A DNA stretch of 16,168 nt from RGIG6904 sp024680835 (GCA_024680835.1 JAILBP010000244.1:1-16168), one strand, 5' to 3'. Shown: positions 7,427 to 14,876, numbered from the stretch's first letter. The notes: generated by a model not told the origin, from the letters alone. Translations and numbers: made by a program.

Positions 7427-8164
7427 TCAATGCGAAAACCAGGCGTTAAATATGGCGAAACTCACTTTTATCATGTAATAAAAGCCCGCCTTTATGCTGA
7501 TGGAGGACTTTCCTCCGCCACGCTCCCTCATCTCCACCGGAACCTCACGGACCTTGTATCCTTTTCTCAAAATAGCGACCTCGCTGTCCGGCTCCGGATA
7601 ATCCCTGGGATAGTCCCCGGCAAACAGCTCTATAAGACGCCTGTTCACAAGGCGCATCCCACTGGTGGGATCCGTGATCTCAACTCCTGTCAAAAGCTTT
7701 ATCAGCTTTGTAAAATATCCTATCCCGAAACGCCTGAGCTTTGAGGACTGAAAACCGTCCTTCTCTATAAATCTCGAGCCTATCACCATATCTATGGTCC
7801 CGTCCTCATCCATGCATTCCGAAAGTCTGGCGATATAACAGGCCGGATGCTGACCGTCGCCGTCGAATTGAAGCGCCCTGCCATAACCGTGTTTCGCAGC
7901 GTACCTGTATCCGGTCTGAACCGCGCCGCCGATACCGAGATTCACAGGCAATGAAAGGACGTCAAACCCTTTATCTTTGCATATCTTTTCGGTATCATCC
8001 GCCGAACAGTCGTTTATGACCAGAAAATCACACTCCGGCGCGTTTTCGATTATATCTTTTACCGTTTTCTCTATGTTTTCAGCCTCATTATAAGCCGGTA
8101 TTATGACCAGCGTCTTTTTGCCTGTATCACGGACAAAAACACGTCCGATGTTCTCATCACTCAT
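7427..8164 (-). CDS. Polyprenol-phosphate-sugar synthase-like family 2 glycosyltransferase
   Basis: A 245-residue GT2 of the DPM1/dolichol-phosphate mannosyltransferase type, which moves a sugar from a nucleotide donor to undecaprenyl (polyprenyl) phosphate for use outside the membrane. Motifs are 'VIIPAYNEAENI' (20-31), 'NDCSADDT' (51-58), 'LPVNLGIGGAVQTGY' (72-86), the metal-binding 'DGDGQHP' (101-107), 'ITDPTSGMR' (163-171) and 'PEPD' (190-193), followed by 'RERGGGKSSIS' (213-223). It lacks the C-terminal membrane helices found in GtrB-like members, which fits with a separate DUF2304 membrane protein encoded next. The start at 8164 is supported by AAAGGA 7 bp upstream. The sugar (mannose, glucose or other) is not decided by the sequence. 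Confidence 0.88.
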   Translation of the reverse strand: MSDENIGRVFVRDTGKKTLVIIPAYNEAENIEKTVKDIIENAPECDFLVINDCSADDTEKICKDKGFDVLSLPVNLGIGGAVQTGYRYAAKHGYGRALQFDGDGQHPACYIARLSECMDEDGTIDMVIGSRFIEKDGFQSSKLRRFGIGYFTKLIKLLTGVEITDPTSGMRLVNRRLIELFAGDYPRDYPEPDSEVAILRKGYKVREVPVEMRERGGGKSSISIKAGFYYMIKVSFAIFNAWFSH

Positions 8165-8177
8165 CCCAGGATCCTTT

Positions 8178-8205
8178 ATAATGACCGGGTACTGACGGTC
8201 ATTAT
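8178..8205. repeat. Perfect 10-bp inverted repeat between the flavoprotein and GT2 genes
   Basis: ATAATGACCG (8178-8187) and CGGTCATTAT (8196-8205) are perfect inverted arms around an 8-nt loop, inside the 51-bp gap. On the minus-strand transcript the hairpin ends directly before the AAAGGA ribosome binding site of the GT2 gene, with no T-run, so a leader hairpin or protein-binding site is likelier than a terminator. Confidence 0.6.
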
Positions 8206-8215
8206 GATTTATGTT

Positions 8216-9073
8216 TTATTTGTCGATATATTCCAGCACGCTGTGGGCAGCCACATTGCCCTCTCCCACGGCTTTTGTGTACTGGTAAGGTCTGCCTGTA
8301 CAATCTCCTGCCGCAAATACCCCCGGCACGCTGGTCTTCTGCGTCCTGTCCACGCTTATATGCCCGTCGGAAAGCTCCAGCCCCGGCAATAACGAGGACA
8401 TACTGATAGAATCCCTCAATATGAAAACTCCGTCCACAGGTATGGTGCCGGAAGTTGTCTCTATGCTCTCAACCCTGCCCGATCCGTTGATTCCCGTTAT
8501 CCTGTCATCATGCACGACAACATTTTCCCTGCCGGTCAAATCTGCTCCTACACCTTTATATCCCGCAAAAAGGTGAAGCTCTTCGGCAAGGTCAGCCAAA
8601 AACTGAACCTCTCCCTCAAATCTCTCTGTCCCGCAGATCACGGCTATCTTTTTGCCTTTATAAAGTCTTCCGTCGCAGGTAGCACAATAGCTCACTCCCA
8701 TTCCCGTAAGCTCGCTCTCCCCCGGAAGCGCGGCCTTAAAGACCACTCCCGTAGCCAGGATGATCGTCTTTGCCTCGTAAAAAGCATCTCCGGCGGTCAG
8801 GGCAAAATGATCGCCAAAAGGCATGATGCTGTTTACCATCCGGTCTTCTATCTCTATACCCATATCCTCGATCTGCGACTTAAAAGCCTCGTTAAGTTCC
8901 TTTCCCGTGGCGTTCTTAAGTCCCGGGTAGTTTTGGATCATCTCTGCCTTCACGACTTTGCTGCTCAGGTTCGGATCTCCTATCCATATAAAAGATTTAT
9001 CCCTTATCTTCAATGTAAGTGCCGCTGAAACACCTGCCGGTCCTGTCCCTACTATCGCTGTATCATATATCAT
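8216..9073 (-). CDS. Thioredoxin-reductase-like flavoprotein lacking NADPH-binding motifs
   Basis: A 285-residue protein of the low-molecular-weight thioredoxin reductase fold. It keeps the FAD-binding 'GTGPAG' (9-14), 'ATG' near 107-109, the redox-active 'CATCDG' (130-135) and the C-terminal FAD motif 'FAAGDCTGRPYQ' (253-264). The NADPH domain is odd: where the family has GGGxSA or GxGxxA there is 'CGTERFEGE' (147-155), the HRR-type NADP phosphate motif is replaced by 'LFAGYKG' (168-174), and the stretch between CATC and the AGD motif is about 120 residues against about 150 in E. coli TrxB. This fits the ferredoxin-dependent flavin thioredoxin reductases described in clostridia, and the gene follows the pyruvate:ferredoxin oxidoreductase gene. 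The start at 9073 is preferred because the promoter predicted at 9119-9147 would start transcription at or beyond an alternative ATG at 9115. A thioredoxin partner gene is not visible nearby. Confidence 0.85.
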   Translation of the reverse strand: MIYDTAIVGTGPAGVSAALTLKIRDKSFIWIGDPNLSSKVVKAEMIQNYPGLKNATGKELNEAFKSQIEDMGIEIEDRMVNSIMPFGDHFALTAGDAFYEAKTIILATGVVFKAALPGESELTGMGVSYCATCDGRLYKGKKIAVICGTERFEGEVQFLADLAEELHLFAGYKGVGADLTGRENVVVHDDRITGINGSGRVESIETTSGTIPVDGVFILRDSISMSSLLPGLELSDGHISVDRTQKTSVPGVFAAGDCTGRPYQYTKAVGEGNVAAHSVLEYIDK

Positions 9074-9090
9074 AAACCATACCGGATCAT
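9070..9090 (-). other. Possible six-codon leader ORF coupled to the flavoprotein start
   Basis: ATG ATC CGG TAT GGT TTA TGA encodes MIRYGL and its stop overlaps the flavoprotein start codon as ATGA. The strong AGGAGG (9104-9109) is 13 bp from this ATG but 30 bp from the flavoprotein ATG, so ribosomes may initiate here and re-initiate. It may be chance. Confidence 0.3.
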
Positions 9091-9103
9091 GAACCCTGAT
9101 CCG

Positions 9104-9109
9104 CCTCCT
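9104..9109 (-). promoter_or_regulatory. Misplaced AGGAGG ribosome binding site before the flavoprotein gene
   Basis: A perfect AGGAGG on the minus strand, 30 bp from the family-supported start at 9073 and inside the frame of the longer alternative ORF starting at 9115. It is placed for the ATG at 9090, not for either flavoprotein start. Confidence 0.5.
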
Positions 9110-9118
9110 TTCCATACG

Positions 9119-9147
9119 ATTTTACCAAATCCTGCAAAGAAAAACAA
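9119..9147 (-). promoter_or_regulatory. Predicted promoter of the flavoprotein gene
   Basis: On the minus strand TTGTTT (9147-9142) and TAAAAT (9124-9119) are separated by 17 bp. It sits just downstream of the oxidoreductase terminator, so the flavoprotein gene is likely transcribed separately. The expected transcription start is near 9112. Confidence 0.6.
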
Positions 9148-9159
9148 TCGTGTGCCGTC

Positions 9160-9198
9160 GAAAAAATAAAAAGACCCTGTGAAAAGAATCACAGGGTC
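9160..9198 (-). terminator. Intrinsic terminator of the pyruvate:ferredoxin oxidoreductase gene
   Basis: On the minus strand, GACCCTGTGA and TCACAGGGTC form a perfect 10-bp stem (arms 9189-9198 and 9173-9182) with a 6-nt loop, followed by TTTTTATTTTTT. It begins 35 bp after the stop codon at 9234. Confidence 0.95.
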
Positions 9199-9233
9199 AT
9201 ATATTACTGTAAAAACACAGTGATCAGATCGAA

Positions 9234-12200
9234 TTACTTGTAAAGCTCAACAAGCTTTGAAAGGTGCTCGAACTTCTCTGTAGCTGCCTTCTCGCTCTCT
9301 GCGAAGAGTCTCTCTGCTCTCTCCGGGAAGGGCTTGATAAGTCTTGTGTAACGAGCCTCGTTGTTAAGGAATGCCTGATACTTCTCACCGTCAACACCCT
9401 TATTAGAGGTAAGTGTGAACGGATTCTTGCCCTCAGCCTTAAGAGCCGGGTTGAATGAGAAGAGATTCCAGTAACCGGCCTCAACAGCCTTCTTCATCTC
9501 ATCCTGGCAGTGGTTCATGCCGCCCTTAGCGATGCCGTGAAGCTCGCAGGGAGCGTAGCCGATGATGAGTGACGGTCCGTCGTAAGCCTCAGCCTCAGCG
9601 ATAACCTTAACAGCCTGAGCCATGTTAGCGCCAAGTGCGATCTGAGCTACATATACATAGCCATACTGCATAGCGATCTCAGAGAGTGACTTCTTCTTCA
9701 TCTCCTTACCTGCTGCAGCAAACTGGCAAACCTCACCGATGTTGGAAGCCTTTGAAGCCTGTCCGCCGGTGTTAGAATACATCTCTGTATCGAATACCAT
9801 AACGTTTACGTTCTCGCCTGATGCAAGTACATGATCAAGTCCGCCGTATCCGATATCGTAAGCCCATCCGTCTCCACCGAAGATCCAGAATGACTTCTTA
9901 GAAAGGTAATCTTTCTTTGCAAGAGCCTCTTTTGCATCCGGGCATCCTGCAGCAGCTGCCTTCTCAAGCTCTGCGATAAGTGCCTCTGCATCAGGTGTGT
10001 TGGCTCTTGTATCGTCCTTGGTAGCCATGAATTTCTCGAATGCTGCCTTGAACTCAGCTGATGCCTTGTCAGACTCTGCTGAAGCCTTAGCTGCTTCGAT
10101 AGCACGCTCACGAAGGTACTTGTAACCTACTTCCATACCCATGCCGTGCTCAGCGTTATCCTCGAACAGTGAGTTAGACCATGCCGGTCCCTTCTTTGAC
10201 TTGATGTTAACAGTGTACGGTGAAGTAGCTGCCGGGTTACCCCAGATAGATGAACATCCTGTAGCATTAGAGATGAACATCTGCTCACCGAAGAGCTGTG
10301 TGATGAGACGTGCATAAGATGTCTCTGCGCAGCCTGCACATGAGCCTGAGAACTCAAGCAGCGGCTGGTTGAACTGTGATCCCTTAGGTGTGAGATCGTT
10401 CATGCCTGCATCTGTCTTCTTCTCAACATTAGCAACGAGGTAATCGAATACCGGCTGCTCATCTGCCTGTGACTCCTGCGGCTTCATCTCGATAGCGCCT
10501 ACCGGACATACTGTGATACACTCGCCGCATCCCATACAATCAAGCGGAGATACGCTCATGGTGTACTTGTATGCGCCTGCCTTCGGCTTCATATCAGCTG
10601 TCTTGATGTTAGAAGGAGCAGCTGCAACCTCAGCGTCTGAGAGCAGGAACGGACGGATCGTAGCATGTGAGCATACGAACGCACAGTTGTTACACTGGAT
10701 ACATTTTTCTGCGTTCCACTCCGGAACTGTAACTGCTGTACCTCTCTTCTCGTAAGCAGAAGCACCTGTTACGAACTGACCATCCTCGATACCCTTGAAT
10801 GCAGATACCGGAAGTGAATCTCCGTCCATCTTTGAGATAGGTGTGAGAAGGTCTTTTACAAGAGTAACAACCTCTTCGCGGCCTGAGAGTGCCTTTGCCG
10901 GAGCATCTGCCTCAGGATTAGACCATGAAGCCGGAACCTCAACCTTATGGATAGCATCGACACCTGCGTCGATAGCCTTGTAGTTCATCTCTACGACAGC
11001 GTCACCCTTCTTTGAGTAAGACTTCTTTGCAGCCTCTTTCATGAAGGTAACAGCCTCTTCGATCGGCATAACATCTGCAAGTTTGAAGAATGCAGACTGA
11101 AGGATGGTGTTGGTACGCTTGCCCATACCGATCTCAATAGCCTTGTCGATAGCGTTGATGGTGTAAAGCTGAATGTTGTTGTCAGCGATGTATTTCTTTG
11201 CCTCAGCGTTAAGATGATGAGCGAGCTCCTCATCTGACCACTGGCAGTTGATCATGAATACTCCGCCCGGCTTAACATCCTGAACCATCTTCATGCCCTG
11301 TGTAACATATGCCGGGTTGTGACATGCAACGAAGTCAGCCTGGTTGATGTAGTACGGGCTCTTGATCGGGTTGTCGCCGAAACGAAGGTGAGATATTGTG
11401 ATACCACCTGTCTTCTTTGAGTCATACTGGAAGTATGCCTGGATATATTTATCAGTATGGTCACCGATGATCTTGGTAGAGTTCTTGTTAGCTCCGACAG
11501 TACCGTCACCGCCGAGACCCCAGAACTTGCACTCTTTGGTACCTGCAGCTGAAGTGATAGGTGCGGGCTTGATCTCCGGAAGTGAAAGATTTGTAACATC
11601 ATCTACGATACCGATAGTAAATCTCGGCTTCGGATCGTCTTTCTCAAGCTCTTTGTAGATAGCAAATACGCTTGACGGCGGTGTGTCTTTTGAACCGAGA
11701 CCGTAACGTCCGCCTACAAGGATGATATCATTTAAGCCTGCCTCACGAAGTGTGGTAGCCACATCAAGGTAAAGCGGCTCGCCGAGTGAACCCGGCTCCT
11801 TTGTACGATCCAATACAGCGATCTTCTTTGCAGTCTTCGGAATAGCTGCGAGAATAGCCTCTGAAGACCACGGACGATAAAGACGAACCTTTACGAGGCC
11901 GACCTTCTCACCCTTTGCTGTAAGGTAATCGATAACTTCCTCTGCAACGTCGTTGATAGAACCCATAGCGATGATAACGCGCTCTGCGTCCGGTGCGCCG
12001 TAGTAGTTGAAGAGTTTGTAGTCCGTGCCAAGCTTGGCATTGACCTTGTCCATGTATTTCTGGGCAATGGCCGGAAGTGCGTCATAGAATGAGTTGCAAG
12101 ACTCTCTGTGCTGGAAGAAGATGTCTCCGTTCTCATGAGATCCTCTTGCTGACGGATGATCCGGATTGAGAGCATGAGCTCTGAAAGCTTCTACAGCATC

Positions 12201-12791
12201 CATCGGGCACATTTCCTTAAGATCTTCGTAATCCCATTTTTCGATCTTCTGGATCTCGTGTGATGTACGGAATCCGTCGAAGAAGTTGATGAAAGGTACT
12301 CTGCCTTCCAATGCAGCGAGGTGAGCTACCGGTGAAAGATCCATAACTTCCTGCGGATTTGTCTCACACAGCATAGCGAAACCTGTCTGACGGCATGCAT
12401 AAACATCTGAATGATCACCGAAGATGTTAAGTGCATGAGTAGATACCGTACGTGCAGATACATCAAATACGCAGGGAAGGTTCTCACCTGCTATCTTGTA
12501 CATGTTGGGGATCATCAAAAGAAGACCCTGAGAAGCTGTAAATGTGGTAGTCATAGCACCTGTTGCAAGTGAACCGTGCACGGTACCTGCAGCTCCTGCC
12601 TCTGACTCCATCTCTACAACCTTTACGGTGCTGCCGAAGATGTTCTTCAGTCCTGCCGCAGACCACTGATCTACTGAGTCTGCCATGGGTGAAGAAGGTG
12701 TGATGGGATAGATACCGGCTACTTCAGTGTAGGCATAAGCTACATGAGCGGCGGCGGTGTTTCCATCCATTGACTGTTTTGCTCTGGCCAT
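9234..12791 (-). CDS. nifJ: Pyruvate:ferredoxin (flavodoxin) oxidoreductase, single-chain
   Basis: It oxidises pyruvate with CoA to acetyl-CoA and CO2 and reduces ferredoxin, the central pyruvate step of fermentative clostridia. The 1185-residue chain has the full homodimer-type domain order: pyrimidine-binding domain I with 'YPITPSSPMAD' (28-38), the CoA/transketolase-like and gamma-type domains, two [4Fe-4S] ferredoxin motifs with cysteines at about 697/700/703/707 and 752/755/758/762, and the TPP domain with proximal-cluster cysteines at about 818, 821, 846 and 1082, 'GGDGWAYDIG' (972-981) and 'DTEMYSNTGGQ' (1001-1011). The start at 12791 lies 10 bp from a perfect AGGAGG; the in-frame ATG at 12800 is only one base from it and is too close. 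Codon use appears strongly biased, as expected for an abundant enzyme. It is monocistronic: terminators lie before and after it. Confidence 0.98.
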   Translation of the reverse strand: MARAKQSMDGNTAAAHVAYAYTEVAGIYPITPSSPMADSVDQWSAAGLKNIFGSTVKVVEMESEAGAAGTVHGSLATGAMTTTFTASQGLLLMIPNMYKIAGENLPCVFDVSARTVSTHALNIFGDHSDVYACRQTGFAMLCETNPQEVMDLSPVAHLAALEGRVPFINFFDGFRTSHEIQKIEKWDYEDLKEMCPMDAVEAFRAHALNPDHPSARGSHENGDIFFQHRESCNSFYDALPAIAQKYMDKVNAKLGTDYKLFNYYGAPDAERVIIAMGSINDVAEEVIDYLTAKGEKVGLVKVRLYRPWSSEAILAAIPKTAKKIAVLDRTKEPGSLGEPLYLDVATTLREAGLNDIILVGGRYGLGSKDTPPSSVFAIYKELEKDDPKPRFTIGIVDDVTNLSLPEIKPAPITSAAGTKECKFWGLGGDGTVGANKNSTKIIGDHTDKYIQAYFQYDSKKTGGITISHLRFGDNPIKSPYYINQADFVACHNPAYVTQGMKMVQDVKPGGVFMINCQWSDEELAHHLNAEAKKYIADNNIQLYTINAIDKAIEIGMGKRTNTILQSAFFKLADVMPIEEAVTFMKEAAKKSYSKKGDAVVEMNYKAIDAGVDAIHKVEVPASWSNPEADAPAKALSGREEVVTLVKDLLTPISKMDGDSLPVSAFKGIEDGQFVTGASAYEKRGTAVTVPEWNAEKCIQCNNCAFVCSHATIRPFLLSDAEVAAAPSNIKTADMKPKAGAYKYTMSVSPLDCMGCGECITVCPVGAIEMKPQESQADEQPVFDYLVANVEKKTDAGMNDLTPKGSQFNQPLLEFSGSCAGCAETSYARLITQLFGEQMFISNATGCSSIWGNPAATSPYTVNIKSKKGPAWSNSLFEDNAEHGMGMEVGYKYLRERAIEAAKASAESDKASAEFKAAFEKFMATKDDTRANTPDAEALIAELEKAAAAGCPDAKEALAKKDYLSKKSFWIFGGDGWAYDIGYGGLDHVLASGENVNVMVFDTEMYSNTGGQASKASNIGEVCQFAAAGKEMKKKSLSEIAMQYGYVYVAQIALGANMAQAVKVIAEAEAYDGPSLIIGYAPCELHGIAKGGMNHCQDEMKKAVEAGYWNLFSFNPALKAEGKNPFTLTSNKGVDGEKYQAFLNNEARYTRLIKPFPERAERLFAESEKAATEKFEHLSKLVELYK

Positions 12792-12801
12792 TGTTTCCAT
12801 T

Positions 12802-12807
12802 CCTCCT
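12802..12807 (-). promoter_or_regulatory. Ribosome binding site that fixes the oxidoreductase start
   Basis: Perfect AGGAGG on the minus strand. It is 1 base from the ATG at 12800 and 10 bases from the ATG at 12791; only the second distance allows initiation. Confidence 0.85.
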
Positions 12808-12831
12808 TAAAAATATGTATATACTGCGAGT

Positions 12832-12858
12832 TTGTACGGATGTGCACCTTCCGTACAA
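12832..12858. promoter_or_regulatory. 27-bp palindrome in the oxidoreductase leader
   Basis: TTGTACGGA (12832-12840) and TCCGTACAA (12850-12858) are perfect 9-bp inverted arms around TGTGCACCT. It lies 40-67 bp upstream of the start codon. It is symmetric enough for a dimeric repressor operator, and would also fold as an RNA hairpin. It does not match the Rex consensus (TTGTTAA-N4-TTAACAA) beyond the terminal TTGT/ACAA. Confidence 0.6.
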
Positions 12859-12879
12859 CTTTACGCCACAATTGTATAC

Positions 12880-12888
12880 ATTCTATCA
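12880..12888 (-). promoter_or_regulatory. Possible extended -10 element of the oxidoreductase promoter
   Basis: On the minus strand TGATAGAAT matches an extended -10 (TGN-TATAAT with one mismatch). No good -35 box lies at the right distance, as that position falls in the preceding terminator. A start here would give a leader of about 80 nt including the 27-bp palindrome. Confidence 0.35.
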
Positions 12889-12889
12889 C

Positions 12890-12930
12890 AAAAAAAATCA
12901 TCCGCGTGTTCTAAAAAAAGAACAAGCGGA
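12890..12930 (-). terminator. Second of two tandem intrinsic terminators
   Basis: Arms TCCGCGTGTTCT (12901-12912) and AGAACAAGCGGA (12919-12930) pair at 11 of 12 positions with a 6-A loop on the plus strand. On the minus strand the stem is followed by TGA and eight T residues. It would stop transcription arriving from the phosphohexomutase side before the oxidoreductase gene. Confidence 0.75.
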
Positions 12931-12934
12931 TTTT

Positions 12935-12973
12935 AAAGAAAAACCCGGATCCGTGGCTAACCGGACCCGGGTT
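12935..12973 (-). terminator. First of two tandem intrinsic terminators
   Basis: Arms AACCCGGATCCG (12942-12953) and CGGACCCGGGTT (12962-12973) pair at 11 of 12 positions around an 8-nt loop. On the minus strand the stem runs into TTTTTCTTT. It lies 15 bp after the stop of the short remnant frame at 12988. Confidence 0.8.
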
Positions 12974-12987
12974 GTACATATTATCTA

Positions 12988-13089
12988 CTATTTTATGAGT
13001 GCGCCGGATGTCTTCTGCATCTGAGCTTCCTTCATCTTGACATACTGTTTTGCAAGCTCGCTTTGGATATCTCGAACTGTTTTCAGCAC
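12988..13089 (-). pseudogene. Short gene-like frame, possible C-terminal remnant
   Basis: A 33-codon frame from a GTG at 13089 to TAG at 12988 reads as an amphipathic, charged peptide containing 'VRDIQSELAKQYVKMKEAQ'. It has no ribosome binding site and no ATG at its head, and the frame continues upstream without a start for about 12 further codons before a stop. It ends 15 bp before a good terminator, as a real gene end would. The best reading is the tail of a decayed gene, or an untranslated 3' region of the phosphohexomutase transcript. I do not recognise a family. With the terminators and leader around it, it accounts for the otherwise gene-free 12792-13148 stretch. Confidence 0.3.
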
Positions 13090-13148
13090 GGAAAAATGGA
13101 GTTTTTTTGATATGACAAATTCAGGTCATTACCGTATATCTTAAACCT

Positions 13149-14852
13149 TTATCCAAGAAAGCTTTCAATATCCGAGGTTATCTTTTTTTCAAGCTCTACG
13201 GCTGCATCTTTGTCTTCGGCACTCACTGTGACATAAAACTTGAGCTTTGGCTCGGTTCCGGAAGGACGTGCCACCACTGAGCAGTTATCCTCCAGCAGGT
13301 ATTTCAAGACATTGGACTTCGGAAGACCGTCAAGTCCCTTGTTGTAATCCAGTGTTTCATTAACTTTCTTTCCGCCGAAGCTCTCAACTCCGCCTTTGAA
13401 TTTATCCATGATGCCCTGCATTTTGGCAAATCCCGCAGCACCCTCAAACTCATAAGAATGAAGGGCGTTCAGCGAATATCCAAACTCTTTGTACAGTTCA
13501 TCAAGCTTGTCTAAAAGGCTTATGCCCTTTGTCTTATAGTAAGCAAACATCTCGCAGATCAGAAATGCGCCGTCCACAGCGTCCTTGTCCCTGACATAGC
13601 CTCCGCTTAAGTATCCGTAGCTCTCCTCAAAACCGAAAATATAGGAATCCTCTTTTCCCTTCTGCTCCAGATAGCCGATCTGTTCACCTATGAACTTAAA
13701 TCCCGTCAGAACATTGATGGTTCTGACGCCGTATTTTTTTGCAATGAGTTCACCGAGATCCGTTGTCACGATAGTCTTTACCAGCACAGGATCCTCAGGC
13801 ATGGTGCCGTTCTTTACGCGCTGCGAGCAGACGTAGTCCAACAGTAAAACACCGGTCTGATTGCCGGACAGGAGAACGTATTCCCCATTTTTGTCCTTTA
13901 CGGCGATGCCCACGCGGTCGCAGTCCGGGTCGGTGGCCAGCAGAAGATCCGCGTTGTTTTTGGCTGCATAATCCATACCTAAAGCCATGGCTTCTTTTAT
14001 CTCAGGATTCGGATAAGGACATGTGGGGAAGTTTCCGTCGGGCTTCTCCTGCTCCTTTACCACTGTGATATTGGTAAATCCGGTCTCGTTCAATGCACGT
14101 GTTACAGGCTTAAGACCGGTACCGTTAAGCGGGGTGTACACTATCGCCACGTTCTTGTCGATCTTGTCGTCTGCTCCCAACAGCGACTGTTTCTTCACTT
14201 CTTCCGTGAAATCTGTATATATCTTTTCTGATATATATTCTATCTTTGTGCCGCTTCCGGCGTTGAGATATGCATCGAAATCCCCTGTTTTCACATCATC
14301 AAAAATATCGAGCTTTTCAATCTCAGCTAAGATCTTTGCCGCAGCCTCTGTGGTGATCTGGCAGCCGTCCGCGCCGTAAACCTTGTATCCGTTATATTTT
14401 GCAGGATTATGGCTCGCTGTCACCATGATACCCGCCGAGCATTTGAGTGCTCTGACAGCATATGAAAGGCAGGGTGTGGGCATGAGCTCGGAATAGATAT
14501 GCACGTCTATCCCGTTTGCCGCGAATACAGCCGATGCCACCTTTGCGAAAACATCTGATTTTATGCGGCTGTCATAGCTCACCGCTATACTGCGCTCTCC
14601 CTCCGGGAAATTCTTGTTGACGTAATCCGCCAGTCCCTGGCTTGCTTTTGCAACAGTATGGATATTCATACGGTTGGTTCCTGCACCTATAACGCCTCTC
14701 AAGCCACCTGTTCCGAACTCCAGGTTTCTGTAAAACGAGTCTTCGATCTCTGCCTCGTCTGATGCCATTTTCTGTAATGCGCTCACCACATCTGCATCTG
14801 CTGTGGCTTTCTCACACCATTCAGTGTATTTTTTTGCTATTGTTGAATCCAT
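13149..14852 (-). CDS. pgcA: Alpha-phosphohexomutase (phosphoglucomutase/phosphomannomutase family)
   Basis: It interconverts hexose 1- and 6-phosphates, linking glycolysis to nucleotide-sugar synthesis. The 567-residue protein has all four family signatures: 'NLEFGTGGLRG' (43-53), the phosphoserine loop 'VTASHNPAKYNGYK' (144-157, Ser147), the Mg-binding 'DPDCDR' (308-313), the sugar-binding 'GFEESYG' (407-413) and the phosphate-binding 'RPSGTEPK' (529-536). Length and order match the Firmicute PgcA type (about 570-580 residues) rather than the shorter GlmM. The start at 14852 follows AGGAGG by 7 bp. Upstream lies a repeat block and then mannose-6-phosphate isomerase. Together the two enzymes would supply mannose 1-phosphate or glucose 1-phosphate for surface glycans, but sequence does not decide glucose or mannose preference. 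Confidence 0.95.
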   Translation of the reverse strand: MDSTIAKKYTEWCEKATADADVVSALQKMASDEAEIEDSFYRNLEFGTGGLRGVIGAGTNRMNIHTVAKASQGLADYVNKNFPEGERSIAVSYDSRIKSDVFAKVASAVFAANGIDVHIYSELMPTPCLSYAVRALKCSAGIMVTASHNPAKYNGYKVYGADGCQITTEAAAKILAEIEKLDIFDDVKTGDFDAYLNAGSGTKIEYISEKIYTDFTEEVKKQSLLGADDKIDKNVAIVYTPLNGTGLKPVTRALNETGFTNITVVKEQEKPDGNFPTCPYPNPEIKEAMALGMDYAAKNNADLLLATDPDCDRVGIAVKDKNGEYVLLSGNQTGVLLLDYVCSQRVKNGTMPEDPVLVKTIVTTDLGELIAKKYGVRTINVLTGFKFIGEQIGYLEQKGKEDSYIFGFEESYGYLSGGYVRDKDAVDGAFLICEMFAYYKTKGISLLDKLDELYKEFGYSLNALHSYEFEGAAGFAKMQGIMDKFKGGVESFGGKKVNETLDYNKGLDGLPKSNVLKYLLEDNCSVVARPSGTEPKLKFYVTVSAEDKDAAVELEKKITSDIESFLG

Positions 14853-14876
14853 GTTTTTCCTCCTGTTTGTTCTTTC

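Noticed and set aside
9074..9115. N-terminal extension of the flavoprotein to the ATG at 9115.
   Set aside because: The extra 14 residues precede the normal family N-terminus and include the AGGAGG sequence; the predicted transcript would begin at about this ATG. Kept as an alternative only.
12871..12891. TTGT...ACAA spacing upstream of the oxidoreductase gene, considered as a Rex site.
   Set aside because: Only the outer four bases on each side match; the inner part of the consensus is absent.
12770..13024. An 84-codon open frame on the plus strand covering the oxidoreductase leader and the tandem terminators.
   Set aside because: It starts inside the oxidoreductase gene, runs through two strong hairpins, and its composition looks like translated non-coding sequence.
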